This document shows, piece after piece, positions 8,415 through 16,876 of a DNA stretch of 55,339 bases (position 1 is its first letter; the number at the start of each line of letters is the position of its first letter). Source of the stretch: Nostoc linckia FACHB-104 (GTDB taxonomy: Bacteria; Cyanobacteriota; Cyanobacteriia; Cyanobacteriales; Nostocaceae); contig NZ_JACJQJ010000054.1 of NCBI RefSeq assembly GCF_014696615.1, forward strand, positions 1 through 55,339. The letters run 5' to 3'. The translations under genes were made by a program, and so were the position numbers. Below the pieces are notes generated by a model. The model had not been told where the DNA came from, searched no databases, and saw only the letters and a list, made by a program, of their open reading frames with translations.

Positions 8415-9602
8415 ATGGTGCAACTATTAGTTAAAGACGAATCTCAAGATTGGATTTCTATAGCATCCTCCCTGGCTGTGGAATTGGCTGCAACTGCAGT
8501 CCAAAGAGACCAAAAAGCGGGACTTCCAGATATAGAAATTCAACTGTTGCGGGAAAGTGGTTTATTACCTTTAGTCGTACCCAAAGAATATGGCGGTACT
8601 GGTGCAACTTGGGCAGAAGCTTTTAAAGTGATTCAACAACTTTCAACAGCAGATGGTTCTATTGGTCAGTTGTATGGCAATCACCTGAATTTGACAGCTT
8701 TAGCTCATGTTTCTGGTACAGCAGAGCAAAAAGAAAGATATTATCGCGAAACAGCCGAAAAAAATCTCTTTTGGGCTAATGCCATTAATACACGCGATAC
8801 CAGGCTAAAAATTACTCCTGAAGGCGAAAATTTTCGGGTGGATGGGGTAAAAAGCTTTGGTACTGGTGTAGCGATCGCAGATTTGCGTGTCTTCTCTGCC
8901 CTCCAAGATGGTGTAGAAGTCCCCTGGTTGTTTGTCATTCCTAAAGACAGACCAGGAGTAGTTTCTAACCAAGATTGGGATAACATCGGACAACGTCGTA
9001 CAGATAGCGACACATTCACCTTTCATGATGTATTGGTAAAAAAAGATGAAATCCTGGGATATCCTCATCCTACTGATAGTGCTTTTGGTACATTTTTGGG
9101 AATCATCGCTCAATTAACCAAAACCTACATTTATTTAGGGATTGCCGAAGGTGCATTAGCTGCGGCGAAAGAATACACCAAAACTCAAACTAGAGCTTGG
9201 ATTACCTCTGGAGTAGACAGCGCCAGCAAAGACCCGTATATTTTGCGGCATTATGGCGAATTTTGGGCAGAACTGCAAGCCGCTATTGCTTTGAGCGATC
9301 GCACAGCCGCCCAAGTGCAACAAGCTTGGGATAAAGGCGCTGATTTGACTTTAGAAGAACGAGGAGAAATTGCGATCGCGGTGTTCTCCGCCAAAGCTTT
9401 GGTTACCCGTGTGGGGTTAAATATCACCAACGGCATCTTTGAAGTCACTGGAACCAGATCCACAGCTACTAAATACGGCTTTGACCGCTACTGGCGAGAC
9501 TTGCGTACCTTTACCCTCCACGATCCAGTTGATTACAAACTTAATCACATTGGTAATTGGGTACTAAATCAAGAGTTACCAATTATTACTCAGTATTCTT
9601 GA
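8415..9602 (+). CDS. Acyl-CoA-dehydrogenase-fold monooxygenase, DszC/SfnB-like
   Basis: Flavoprotein of 395 aa with the acyl-CoA dehydrogenase fold but with features of the flavin-dependent oxygenase branch. Members include DszC, which oxidises dibenzothiophene sulfur, and SfnB-type proteins of sulfur acquisition clusters. The N-terminal helical part carries PKEYGGTGATWAEA, the middle has a QRRTDSDTFTFHDV barrel segment, and the C-terminus has RDLRTFTLHDPVDYK, closely matching the DszC-type His-bearing motif. An AGAGGGG ribosome-binding site precedes the ATG. It follows ssuB by 38 bases and is likely co-transcribed with it. Reduced flavin would have to come from a reductase encoded elsewhere. 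The substrate is inferred to be an organosulfur compound. Confidence 0.8.
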   Translation: MVQLLVKDESQDWISIASSLAVELAATAVQRDQKAGLPDIEIQLLRESGLLPLVVPKEYGGTGATWAEAFKVIQQLSTADGSIGQLYGNHLNLTALAHVSGTAEQKERYYRETAEKNLFWANAINTRDTRLKITPEGENFRVDGVKSFGTGVAIADLRVFSALQDGVEVPWLFVIPKDRPGVVSNQDWDNIGQRRTDSDTFTFHDVLVKKDEILGYPHPTDSAFGTFLGIIAQLTKTYIYLGIAEGALAAAKEYTKTQTRAWITSGVDSASKDPYILRHYGEFWAELQAAIALSDRTAAQVQQAWDKGADLTLEERGEIAIAVFSAKALVTRVGLNITNGIFEVTGTRSTATKYGFDRYWRDLRTFTLHDPVDYKLNHIGNWVLNQELPIITQYS

Positions 9603-9751
9603 TCAGCTATGGAGCAAGAACCAGAATTACTTTTTAAACTGCTGAGAAGAAACAGCACGTCATCCCAGAGCAAATATGCAGGTTGCGCCGGAGTAAATTA
9701 TCAAGAAATAGGGAGACAAGGGAAAGTTTAACTATAGGAATATTGCTGCCC

Positions 9752-9784
9752 AGAACCCCGACTTTTTGAAAAAGTCGGGGTTCT
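9752..9784. repeat. perfect palindromic repeat (AGAACCCCGACTTTTT type)
   Basis: A 16-base arm at 9752-9767 is perfectly complementary to 9769-9784 around a single G. I recall this palindrome as a dispersed intergenic element of filamentous cyanobacteria. It lies between convergent genes (monooxygenase on plus, fosX-like on minus) and could also act as a bidirectional terminator. Confidence 0.7.
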
Positions 9785-9863
9785 ACATCTGGCTCAAGTA
9801 AGTAACACTCCACCCTACATATAGGCATCCTGGTTGATTATATGTAGTGCGATCGCATAGCAT

Positions 9864-10271
9864 TTATTTTGTGGTTAAATATTTTTGCAATCGCTGATTT
9901 AAAGTACCTGTGTGTAATTCAAATAAGTGATTATCATAGTCATAAAAATATAGAGAATGTCCTTCACCTTCAACACGCTTTCTATCTTCTTTGACATCAA
10001 CTCCTAAATTCTTCACTTTTGCAGCATATAATTCATAATCTTCTGCAGCTATTTTAAAAGCTACATGGTTATAGGTTTTTTCTGCTAAAGATTCACCCTC
10101 CATAATCGCAATCCACAAGCCATTGATCAGGAAAAATTTTTCTTTGGCGATAGAGAAAGTTGTCTCTCCACTTGCATAGACTTCTTGAGCATCAAATATA
10201 CTTGTCAGAAACTTGCTCATCTTGTCTAAATCTCTGACTATAAATGTAATGTGGCTGATACCTTGAATCAT
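9864..10271 (-). CDS. fosX: FosX-like fosfomycin epoxide hydrolase (VOC/glyoxalase fold)
   Basis: Metal-dependent hydrolase of the vicinal-oxygen-chelate fold, 135 aa. The ATG at 10271 is preferred over one 14 codons upstream because a GAGGAA ribosome-binding site precedes it and FosX proteins begin at the matching MI-G-SHITF. The metal ligands are in register with FosX (H7, H69, E118), and the catalytic base E44 that marks FosX, which adds water, is present. The flanking segments EKFFLI, GLWI-IMEG and YFYD-DNHLFELH-GTL match Listeria-type FosX as I recall it. Known FosX enzymes open the fosfomycin epoxide. In this organosulfur setting the natural substrate could be another epoxide or phosphonate, which is speculative. 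Confidence 0.85.
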   Translation of the reverse strand: MIQGISHITFIVRDLDKMSKFLTSIFDAQEVYASGETTFSIAKEKFFLINGLWIAIMEGESLAEKTYNHVAFKIAAEDYELYAAKVKNLGVDVKEDRKRVEGEGHSLYFYDYDNHLFELHTGTLNQRLQKYLTTK

Positions 10272-10642
10272 TTTTCCGTTCCTCAGAGATTGAGTTAGTA
10301 TTTTTGTCAGCAAATGTTGACAATTACATTTAAAAATTTTTACGTCAAATTCAGTTAATAGCTGCTTAGCTAAAAATCCCCCTATGTCTATCGTCTTTGA
10401 TGAGAAAGTATCGCCAAAAAACCGCTAATTACTGATTTAATAGAATTTTCAGAGTTAGCAATTGATCAATATAGAATATCTCAACTGAAAAATTATAGTT
10501 TTATATAAAATGACACCTTTTTCCCTAGTATAAGTGGTGTTTATATTTCCTTAATATACTTACTCTAAAAAACAGATATACAAGGGAATTTAACTATCCT
10601 AAATTGATAAATATGTAGCAACAAGTCTATCTCATAGATATT
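10272..10642. other. 371-base AT-rich divergent intergenic region
   Basis: Separates the minus-strand fosX-like gene from the plus-strand FAD/persulfide-dioxygenase fusion gene. It is AT-rich with several TATA-like stretches and short direct repeats; no reading frame or clear operator was recognised. Confidence 0.5.
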
Positions 10643-12811
10643 ATGTACAACTATATTTTGAACCTTACTGTTTCTCCTGCCACAATTGCAATTATTGGGG
10701 GTGGGTTTAGTGGTTCTCTTGTTGCAGCGCATATTTTGCGAAATGCAACCATACCAATTTCCATTAAGTTAATTGAACGGAGAACAGAAATTGGTAAAGG
10801 AGTTGCATATAGTACGTCAGTTGCGGGACATTTGCTGAACGTACCAGCCGGAAAGATGAGTGCTTTTGCAGATAAACCCAAACACTTCTTAACCTGGCTG
10901 CATAAAAATGGATATACCGACGCTACTGCATCGACATTTGCACCGCGTCAGGTGTATGGAGATTATATACAGGGGATTTTAAATGAAGCTGAAGCCAATG
11001 CCCCTACTCATGTAAGCTTAGAGAGAATTTGCGATGAAGCGATCGCTATTGAAACCACCACCTATAACACCGAAATCCAACTAAGTAGCGGTAAATCTCT
11101 GCACGTGCAAAAAGTTGTACTCGCTTTGGGGAATTTTCCAGCTTCATTACCACAATCTATTGCAGCCCTAGGAAATAATCATCCCAATGTTAAAGATGCT
11201 TGGTCAACTGATGCAATTAGCAATCTGCGCCCAGATGATTCTATTCTGTTAGTAGGAACTGGGTTAACAATGGTTGATGCAGTTGTGGCTTTAAATCAGC
11301 AAGGATTCCGGGGAAAAATTCATGCTGTTTCTCGTCATGGATTAACCCCTCAAAGCCACCAAGCTACAATTTATTATCCTGAATATCTGGACTTGCAAAC
11401 TGCACCAAAAACTGCGCGGGGATTACTGCGCTTAGTACGCCGAGAAATTAAAACAGCAGCTATTTACGGTTATGATTGGCGGGCGGTAATTGATGCTATG
11501 CGTCCACTCTCTCAACAACTTTGGCAAACACTACCACTTGCAGAACAGCAGCGCTTTCTCCGCCATGTCAAAGCTTACTGGGAAGTTTATCGCCACCGAA
11601 TTGCAGGAGAAATTGCTGAACTATTAGATAGCACACTCCAATCTGGTCAACTAAATTATTATGGTGGGCGGATTCAGAGTTGTCAGGAAGTGGACAATGC
11701 AATTGAAGTGAAAATTTGTGAACGGCGAACCCAAGCAGAGATTGTTTTGCAGGTAAACCGAATTGTTAATTGCACGGGTTCAAATTGCAACTATAAGAGG
11801 TTAGAAAATCTACTGGTTACCAGCTTACAAGCACAAGGATTGATTCGCCCTCATGCTTTGTCAATAGGGATTGATACAGCCGCCAACGGTGCGGTAATTA
11901 ATGCTCAAGGAAAAGTTTCCGACATACTTTATACTCTAGGAACACCACGCAAAGGCGACCTTTGGGAAACTACAGCTGTTCCAGAAATTCGCTCTCAAGC
12001 AGCAGCTTTGGCTCAAGAGTTACTGAAATCTCTCAATCCTAGATCCTACGCTATGGAAAGAGATTGGTTCGCTCTCCATCCATTGAGCGATTTCCCCAAA
12101 CCTGCCATGCTATTTCGTCAACTGTTTGATCGAGAATCATGTACCTATACATACCTAATTGCTGATCCCCAAACCAAAGCCGCAATCTTGGTAGATCCGG
12201 TACTAGAACAGGTAGAACGCGACTTGCAAGTCTTGCAAAAACTGGATTTGACTTTACTTTACTGCTTAGAGACCCATATTCATGCTGACCATATTACCGG
12301 AACGGCTCAGCTAAGACAATTTACAGGTTGTTGGAGTGTTTCACCAGATAAGACTGTGCCGAGCGATCGCTATATTGCTGATGGTGAGATTTTACAATTA
12401 GGTTCTGTACAAATTCAAGCGATCGCTACTCCCGGACATACCGATTCTCATATGGCTTACCTTGTTAACGGTACTCACTTGTTAACTGGAGATGCTTTAT
12501 TTATTGGGGGTTGTGGTCGTACCGACTTCCAAAACGGTAATCCTGGGTTATTGTATGATGTCGTTACCCAAAAGCTATTTACCTTACCAGATGACACATG
12601 GGTATTTCCCGGACACGACTATCAAGGGAGAACTGTATCAACAATTGGTGAAGAAAAACGCTGGAATCCCCGGTTTTTGGGACGCACCCGTAGTCAATTT
12701 ATTGAACTGATGAACAATTTAAACCTTCCTTATCCGCAAAAGATGTCGGAAGCCGTACCCGCCAACCAACGCGGAGGCAAAGTTTTAGTGAGGTTAGATT
12801 ATCAAATTTGA
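10643..12811 (+). CDS. Fusion: FAD/NAD(P)-binding oxidoreductase + ETHE1-like persulfide dioxygenase
   Basis: One 722-aa reading frame with two enzymes. Residues 12-465 form an FAD/NAD(P)-binding oxidoreductase of the YdhS/hydroxyacylglutathione-independent type: first dinucleotide motif GGGFSG (19-24), LNVPAGKMSAF, and a second motif GTGLTM (205-210). Residues 471-722 form a metallo-beta-lactamase-fold persulfide dioxygenase: THIHADH (544-550), PGHTDSH (597-603), GDALF (616-620), GCGRTDFQ and PGHDY (656-660). ETHE1-type enzymes oxidise glutathione persulfide to sulfite. The junction begins at a Met (codon at 12053) with no ribosome-binding site, so a true fusion is favoured. It stands alone on its strand. 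The flavin half's reaction is unknown; it may generate or channel sulfane sulfur. Confidence 0.82.
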   Translation: MYNYILNLTVSPATIAIIGGGFSGSLVAAHILRNATIPISIKLIERRTEIGKGVAYSTSVAGHLLNVPAGKMSAFADKPKHFLTWLHKNGYTDATASTFAPRQVYGDYIQGILNEAEANAPTHVSLERICDEAIAIETTTYNTEIQLSSGKSLHVQKVVLALGNFPASLPQSIAALGNNHPNVKDAWSTDAISNLRPDDSILLVGTGLTMVDAVVALNQQGFRGKIHAVSRHGLTPQSHQATIYYPEYLDLQTAPKTARGLLRLVRREIKTAAIYGYDWRAVIDAMRPLSQQLWQTLPLAEQQRFLRHVKAYWEVYRHRIAGEIAELLDSTLQSGQLNYYGGRIQSCQEVDNAIEVKICERRTQAEIVLQVNRIVNCTGSNCNYKRLENLLVTSLQAQGLIRPHALSIGIDTAANGAVINAQGKVSDILYTLGTPRKGDLWETTAVPEIRSQAAALAQELLKSLNPRSYAMERDWFALHPLSDFPKPAMLFRQLFDRESCTYTYLIADPQTKAAILVDPVLEQVERDLQVLQKLDLTLLYCLETHIHADHITGTAQLRQFTGCWSVSPDKTVPSDRYIADGEILQLGSVQIQAIATPGHTDSHMAYLVNGTHLLTGDALFIGGCGRTDFQNGNPGLLYDVVTQKLFTLPDDTWVFPGHDYQGRTVSTIGEEKRWNPRFLGRTRSQFIELMNNLNLPYPQKMSEAVPANQRGGKVLVRLDYQI

Positions 12812-12849
12812 GCCATCATGTAATCCCAATTCAAATTTAATGCCAAGTA

Positions 12850-12916
12850 GGATGCGTTATAACGCATCCCACGTGCTTATTGAATTACGAATTACGAATT
12901 ACGAATTACGAATTAG
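12850..12916. repeat. GGATGCGTTA palindrome followed by GAATTAC heptamer array
   Basis: A perfect 20-base palindrome GGATGCGTTATAACGCATCC is at 12850-12869, a dispersed element also seen at 14634-14658. It is followed by four full GAATTAC units and a partial fifth (12882-12916). The array supplies the stop codon of the pentapeptide-repeat gene. Confidence 0.7.
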
Positions 12917-13521
12917 TAATTATTGCCCATCATTCCTGGGGGTATCGCTGCACCTTCTAAATCAGCACCTAGCAAGTTTGCACCTTGAATATTAGCAGTT
13001 AGAAGATTGGTTTTTTGCAAATCAGCCTTTTGTAAATTTGCGCCTTGTAAGTTTACTCCTTGGAGATTTGCACCCTCTAAATCAGCGTCAAATAGATTTG
13101 CACCTTCCAAATTAGCGCCTGTGATATTTGCTTTACTTAAATCTACTCCTTGCAAATTAGCTGTTTGCAAATTAGTTCCCTGCAAATTCGCCTTTTCTAA
13201 TTCTGCATCTTGGAGATTTGCACCTTCCAAATTAGCTGCTTGTAAATTTGCTCTTTCTAATTGTGCGCCAATTAAATTGCATCCCGCACATTCATTAGTT
13301 GTTAATAACCGTCTGACATTGGCGGCTACAGAATCTACTGGCCAAATTGTAGGAGATGTCACAGGCGCTGGTACTGATTGCGTAGGGATAGCAGGTATAG
13401 CTTGTGTTTCTGTTTGTGCTAGGGCGTTAGGTTGATCAAACAATGAAAAGACAGTTACAAATGCTATGAATACAACTGTTAAAATCCAGGAAGTCATATT
13501 TTGAGAATTTGCTTTCTTCAT
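12913..13521 (-). CDS. Exported pentapeptide-repeat protein
   Basis: 202 aa. A short charged N-terminus, a hydrophobic segment (about residues 10-28) and an ALAQ cleavage-like site suggest export or membrane anchoring. A proline-rich linker leads to a CAGC pair and then about 20 consecutive A(N/D)LXX pentapeptides (ANLQ, ADLE, ANLE), which fold as a right-handed quadrilateral beta-helix. Such proteins are abundant in heterocystous cyanobacteria and mostly of unknown function. The final codons run into an intergenic heptamer array, so the extreme C-terminus may be recent. It reads on the same strand as the CadD-like gene upstream but with a 153-base gap. Confidence 0.85.
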   Translation of the reverse strand: MKKANSQNMTSWILTVVFIAFVTVFSLFDQPNALAQTETQAIPAIPTQSVPAPVTSPTIWPVDSVAANVRRLLTTNECAGCNLIGAQLERANLQAANLEGANLQDAELEKANLQGTNLQTANLQGVDLSKANITGANLEGANLFDADLEGANLQGVNLQGANLQKADLQKTNLLTANIQGANLLGADLEGAAIPPGMMGNNY

Positions 13522-13674
13522 CTTTTTTTCCTCATGATAATTTGAGTTATTTGCATCAAAATTAATACTTGAACGTTCTACAGTCTCACCTTGTAATAAA
13601 TTGCTAATTTAATAATTGATATTTTTTAGATTACTGAAAGTGGCAGGAAGACGCTCTACATGAGCGTCTAAATT

Positions 13675-14349
13675 TTAGTGAAAAAGCGTTGCGAGACTAG
13701 GTATTAATTGAAACGTCCCACTCTTAGACATAATAGAGATACCTAGCCAAATCAATACAAAAGGAAAGATTTTCCGACCATAGCGGTTAAGAATAGGAGC
13801 CATCCAAGGATTACGAGTCAAGTTATAGGAAAGCAAACACCACATCCCAACTGTTAAATAACAAACACACAAAATTACTCCTAAACTGGGAAGATTAGTG
13901 CTAGCAAATAAAGGCACATAGATACCAATATTGTTTCCACCATTGGCAATCGTCACAGCAGACACGCGGTATGTTTGAGGGTCACGTAGAGTTGCTAGTA
14001 ATGATTTTTTCTGCCTTCTAGATTTGACTACATGACCAAAGTCTAATGAGACATCTTGTACAGTTTCTCCGTCATCTTCACGGCTCATGAGATTACTAAT
14101 ACCAATAGTAATCGGGAGAATACCGAGCAATCCTACCCAAGCTTCTGGTAGAACTAAACCACCAAAGAATCCCGGAAGACTGGCAATAACTAATACTGTA
14201 AAGCCAACAAATTCACCCAGAATAATATGCTTAGGACGGAAGGTATGATTAACTTTGCCAAAAAAAGCTGTTAAGTATATATTGTCATCAAATGTAGTGG
14301 CAATAGCCGCAGATATACCAATAAGTGATGTCCCAATCAGCCAACTCAT
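13675..14349 (-). CDS. CadD-family cadmium-resistance-type transporter
   Basis: Integral membrane protein, 224 aa, with about six hydrophobic helices. The N-terminal part has the family signature ATTFDDNIYLTAFFG, and the middle has LGLLGILPITIGI and NGGNNIGIYVPLFA, which match CadD proteins as I recall them. CadD-type proteins lower cellular cadmium. An acidic cytoplasmic loop (REDDGETVQDVSLD) lies between helices. Its neighbours do not clarify the substrate. Assignment to the family is good; the transported ion is inferred. Confidence 0.82.
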   Translation of the reverse strand: MSWLIGTSLIGISAAIATTFDDNIYLTAFFGKVNHTFRPKHIILGEFVGFTVLVIASLPGFFGGLVLPEAWVGLLGILPITIGISNLMSREDDGETVQDVSLDFGHVVKSRRQKKSLLATLRDPQTYRVSAVTIANGGNNIGIYVPLFASTNLPSLGVILCVCYLTVGMWCLLSYNLTRNPWMAPILNRYGRKIFPFVLIWLGISIMSKSGTFQLIPSLATLFH

Positions 14350-14458
14350 AAATCTTTACCTGCAATAGTTTAATGATGTGCAACTATTTCTACTCTGCTG
14401 AGAGAAGAAGTCAAAATAGTTCAGCAGATGGTGAAATCAAATCTTGAATTTATTGACG

Positions 14459-14491
14459 GCGATGTCTACGACGGGCTACGCCTACGCAATC
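14459..14491 (+). repeat. dispersed palindromic repeat, GCTACGCC type, copy 1
   Basis: A 33-base element beginning GCGATGTCTACGACGGG and ending CGCCTACGCAATC. It is identical over all 33 bases to the element at 27705-27737 on the other strand and closely related to one inside the second monooxygenase gene at 48879-48907. Here it is intergenic. Confidence 0.8.
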
Positions 14492-14633
14492 ACATCTCGA
14501 TGTTTTGTGAGTACAGCCAGCTAGCTCGGCTATCTATGGATTTCATCTTATGGTTTACTAGCCAAGGCAAGCAAATACTATTTTTTTTCTAAACGATAAA
14601 TAGAATTTATTAACTTTTTAATTGTTCATAAAG

Positions 14634-14658
14634 TAGGATGCGTTATTAACGCATCCTA
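14634..14658. repeat. TAGGATGCGTTA palindromic repeat
   Basis: Twelve-base arms at 14634-14645 and 14647-14658 pair perfectly around one T. The same core is at 12850-12869. It is a dispersed intergenic element. Confidence 0.7.
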
Positions 14659-14674
14659 GTTATTTGGTAAAATA

Positions 14675-14684
14675 TACTGTAAAT
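14675..14684 (+). promoter_or_regulatory. candidate operator motif TACTGTAAAT with TATCGG extension
   Basis: Reads ATACTGTAAATCTATCGG, ending 38 bases before the GTG of the aminotransferase gene. The site upstream of the rhodanese gene (31406-31415) matches over nearly 18 bases in inverse orientation. Confidence 0.5.
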
Positions 14685-14728
14685 CTATCGGCTTAAATGA
14701 CTTTACTCAATTATCTAGAGGAATAGAA

Positions 14729-15895
14729 GTGACTCAGGTAGGAAAGCAAAGAATTTCAGATAAGGCAAACCAGTTCACAGAGTCAGTCATTCGCGAAATG
14801 ACGAGAGTTGCATTACAATATGGTGCGGTGAATTTGGCGCAAGGATTTCCTGATTTTCCTTGTCCACCTGAGTTAAAACGAGCAGCAATTGAGGCTATTG
14901 AGGAAGACATTAACCAATATGCGATTACTTGGGGGGATAAAGCTTTTCGTCATGCGATCGCAGAGAAAGTTAAATGGTATTTAGATTTAAATATCGATCC
15001 AGAAAGACAAATCACTGTTACTTGCGGTTCCACAGAAGCAATGGCTGCGGTGATGTTAGCTACCTTGAACCCCGGTGATGAAGTCATCGTCTTTGAACCT
15101 TATTATGAAAACTATGGCCCCGATGCAATTTTAGCTAGTGCAACTCCTCGTTACGTATCCTTACATCCGCCTGAGTGGACATTTGATGAAGCAGAATTAC
15201 GTCAGGCATTCAATGAACGCACAAAAGCCATTATTATTAATACGCCCCATAACCCCACAGGAAAAGTATTTACTCGCGAAGAACTAACTTTAATTGCAGA
15301 ACTTTGTCAGAAGTGGGATGTGTTGGTATTCACAGATGAAATTTACGAACATATTCTTTATGACAACACACAGCATATTGCAATGGCCACTTTACCAGGA
15401 ATGGCAGAAAGAACAGTTACTATTAATGGCCTTTCTAAAACCTATAGTGTCACTGGTTGGCGAGTTGGCTATATTTTAGCTAATCCAGAATTAACAGGTG
15501 CAATTCGCAAAGTGCATGATTTTCTGACAGTTGGCGCACCTGCACCTTTGCAAAGGGCTGGTGTAGCAGCGATGAAACTTCCTGTTAGCTACTATCAAGA
15601 ATTAGCCAAGTTATATCAACAAAAACGTAATCAGATTCTGCAAATTTTAGATACAGTAGGAATTCCTTATTTTGTGCCTCAAGGAGCCTATTATGTATTT
15701 GCAGATATTGCAAAATTTGGCTATCAAAATGATGTGGAATTTGCTACATATCTAATTAAAGAAATTGGGGTGGCGGTAGTGCCTGGTTCTAGCTTTTTCG
15801 CTCAATCACAGATGGGTAAGAATTTTATTAGATTTTGTTTTAGCAAGCAGCCAGAAACTTTAGCTAAAGCAGGAGAGAGATTACTCAAATTATAA
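14729..15895 (+). CDS. PLP-dependent class I/II aminotransferase
   Basis: Cytoplasmic fold-type I aminotransferase, 388 aa, GTG start supported by AGAGGA six bases upstream. Motifs seen are NLAQGFPDF at the N-terminus, PHNPTGKVF, FTDEIYEHI and the Schiff-base lysine in NGLSKTYSVTGWRVGY, then FIRFCFSK near the end. The length and NLAQGFPDFPCP resemble the kynurenine/glutamine transaminase K/methionine aminotransferase group. A role in regenerating methionine from its keto acid would suit the sulfur context but is inference. It carries the candidate operator just upstream. A GTG start may limit expression. Confidence 0.85.
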   Translation: MTQVGKQRISDKANQFTESVIREMTRVALQYGAVNLAQGFPDFPCPPELKRAAIEAIEEDINQYAITWGDKAFRHAIAEKVKWYLDLNIDPERQITVTCGSTEAMAAVMLATLNPGDEVIVFEPYYENYGPDAILASATPRYVSLHPPEWTFDEAELRQAFNERTKAIIINTPHNPTGKVFTREELTLIAELCQKWDVLVFTDEIYEHILYDNTQHIAMATLPGMAERTVTINGLSKTYSVTGWRVGYILANPELTGAIRKVHDFLTVGAPAPLQRAGVAAMKLPVSYYQELAKLYQQKRNQILQILDTVGIPYFVPQGAYYVFADIAKFGYQNDVEFATYLIKEIGVAVVPGSSFFAQSQMGKNFIRFCFSKQPETLAKAGERLLKL

Positions 15896-15937
15896 TCAAC
15901 TCCATCTATAACTACAAAATAAAAAATTTAAGTTGGC

Positions 15938-16633
15938 TTAAGATTTAGTTGCATGAGCATAGATAAAATAATGCTCAGTCATATTAACATTAGAGATAAA
16001 ACCAACTTTTTCTAGATGCTTTTGTAGCTCATCTGGCTGATAAAATATTTTTACTATGTCAAATTCCTGCCCATCATTTAGCTTCCGCCTTTTGTATATA
16101 CTGCCATCATTGTGAAGAATGTGATTATTAGCTGTAGATGTTGGTTCAAAACGAGAGTCAATAATAAATAATTTCCCACCTACACGTACAGATTTATAGA
16201 CTTTTGCTAAAAAAGATTTCAGTAATTCTGGTGGCACATGAGATAACCAAAAAGAGAAAAATACTAAATCATATTCTGCATTAGGTTCCCATGTAAATAA
16301 ATCTATTTGTTGATATTCCACATTCTGTGCATTTAACTTATAACGATTAATCGCAATTACTTCTTCTGAAGCATCAATTGCAGTAATTTTATTGCTAATT
16401 TTTAACAGTTCTTGCGTCCAAATTCCCGTTCCGCAGGCTAGTTCTAAAATTTTATCGAATTGTCCAATTTGATGTAAAGCCTGTTTGACAATATCAATCT
16501 CTTGAAACCAGCGCTGGTTTATTTCCTCACCGCGATCGTAACGCCCACGACGATACAACCATTCATCATATTCGTTGGCTCTAGCACTATAGTAGGCAAT
16601 TTGTTGTTCTAAAATTTGCTTGGTCATTGCCAA
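15938..16633 (-). CDS. Class I SAM-dependent methyltransferase
   Basis: 231 aa. The SAM-binding motif ILELACGTGIWTQEL is near residue 60, the acidic end of strand 2 is ITAIDASEEVI, and motif LVFFSFWLSHVP follows. The start is probably the TTG at 16633: an AGGAGA ribosome-binding site lies 7 bases before it, whereas the in-frame ATG two codons later would be 13 bases away. The substrate is unknown. It is divergent from the binding-protein gene at 16877 and has two candidate operator sites directly upstream. Convergent with the aminotransferase gene. Confidence 0.8.
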   Translation of the reverse strand: MAMTKQILEQQIAYYSARANEYDEWLYRRGRYDRGEEINQRWFQEIDIVKQALHQIGQFDKILELACGTGIWTQELLKISNKITAIDASEEVIAINRYKLNAQNVEYQQIDLFTWEPNAEYDLVFFSFWLSHVPPELLKSFLAKVYKSVRVGGKLFIIDSRFEPTSTANNHILHNDGSIYKRRKLNDGQEFDIVKIFYQPDELQKHLEKVGFISNVNMTEHYFIYAHATKS

Positions 16634-16655
16634 CTTTATATCTCCTGATAAATTT

Positions 16656-16691
16656 TACTGTAAATTACTGTATTTTGGTAAAACTACCGTA
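16656..16691. promoter_or_regulatory. candidate operator pair upstream of methyltransferase gene
   Basis: TACTGTAAAT at 16656-16665 (plus) and TACCGTA at 16685-16691, which reads ACTACGGTA on the minus strand, lie 23-58 bases upstream of the TTG. Two sites in tandem resemble a dimer-of-dimers operator. Confidence 0.5.
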
Positions 16692-16779
16692 GTATTATTC
16701 TGAAATAATTATATTGCTGACAAAAGTAAGCAATATTTCCCCAGTTTCTCGGCTATGCCTGAGAGATAAATTTTTGTTG

Positions 16780-16832
16780 GGTGATATTTTTATCACCTTA
16801 ATCTACGGTTATTAAATCCGTTTACTGTAGAT
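16780..16832. promoter_or_regulatory. two inverted repeats upstream of binding lipoprotein copy 2
   Basis: GGTGATA (16780-16786) and TATCACC (16791-16797) form a perfect hairpin with a TTTT loop. ATCTACGGT (16801-16809) and ACTGTAGAT (16824-16832) form a second repeat with one mismatch and a 14-base spacer. They sit 45-97 bases before the ATG at 16877. They may be an operator or a leader hairpin. Confidence 0.4.
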
Positions 16833-16876
16833 TTGCTGTTATGGCATAGGTGTTTACCATTAGAAGCAAAGTATTT

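Larger units (their letters stand above)
14350..14728. other. 379-base divergent intergenic region
   Basis: Between the CadD-like gene (minus) and the aminotransferase (plus). It contains the 33-base dispersed repeat, the TAGGATGCGTTA palindrome at 14634-14658 and a candidate operator at 14675-14684. No small gene was recognised. Confidence 0.6.

Noticed and set aside
9609-9731. 40-codon frame after the DszC/SfnB-like gene
   Set aside because: Short, no ribosome-binding site, no recognised motif; it ends close to a dispersed palindrome.
13007-13435. Long plus-strand frame opposite the pentapeptide-repeat gene
   Set aside because: It is the antisense image of the repeats, rich in Lys, Phe, Ala and Pro in a periodic way; the minus-strand gene explains it.
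16741-16800. Possible riboswitch upstream of binding-protein copy 2
   Set aside because: Hairpins are present, but no conserved core of SAM, TPP, cobalamin or glycine riboswitches could be matched.
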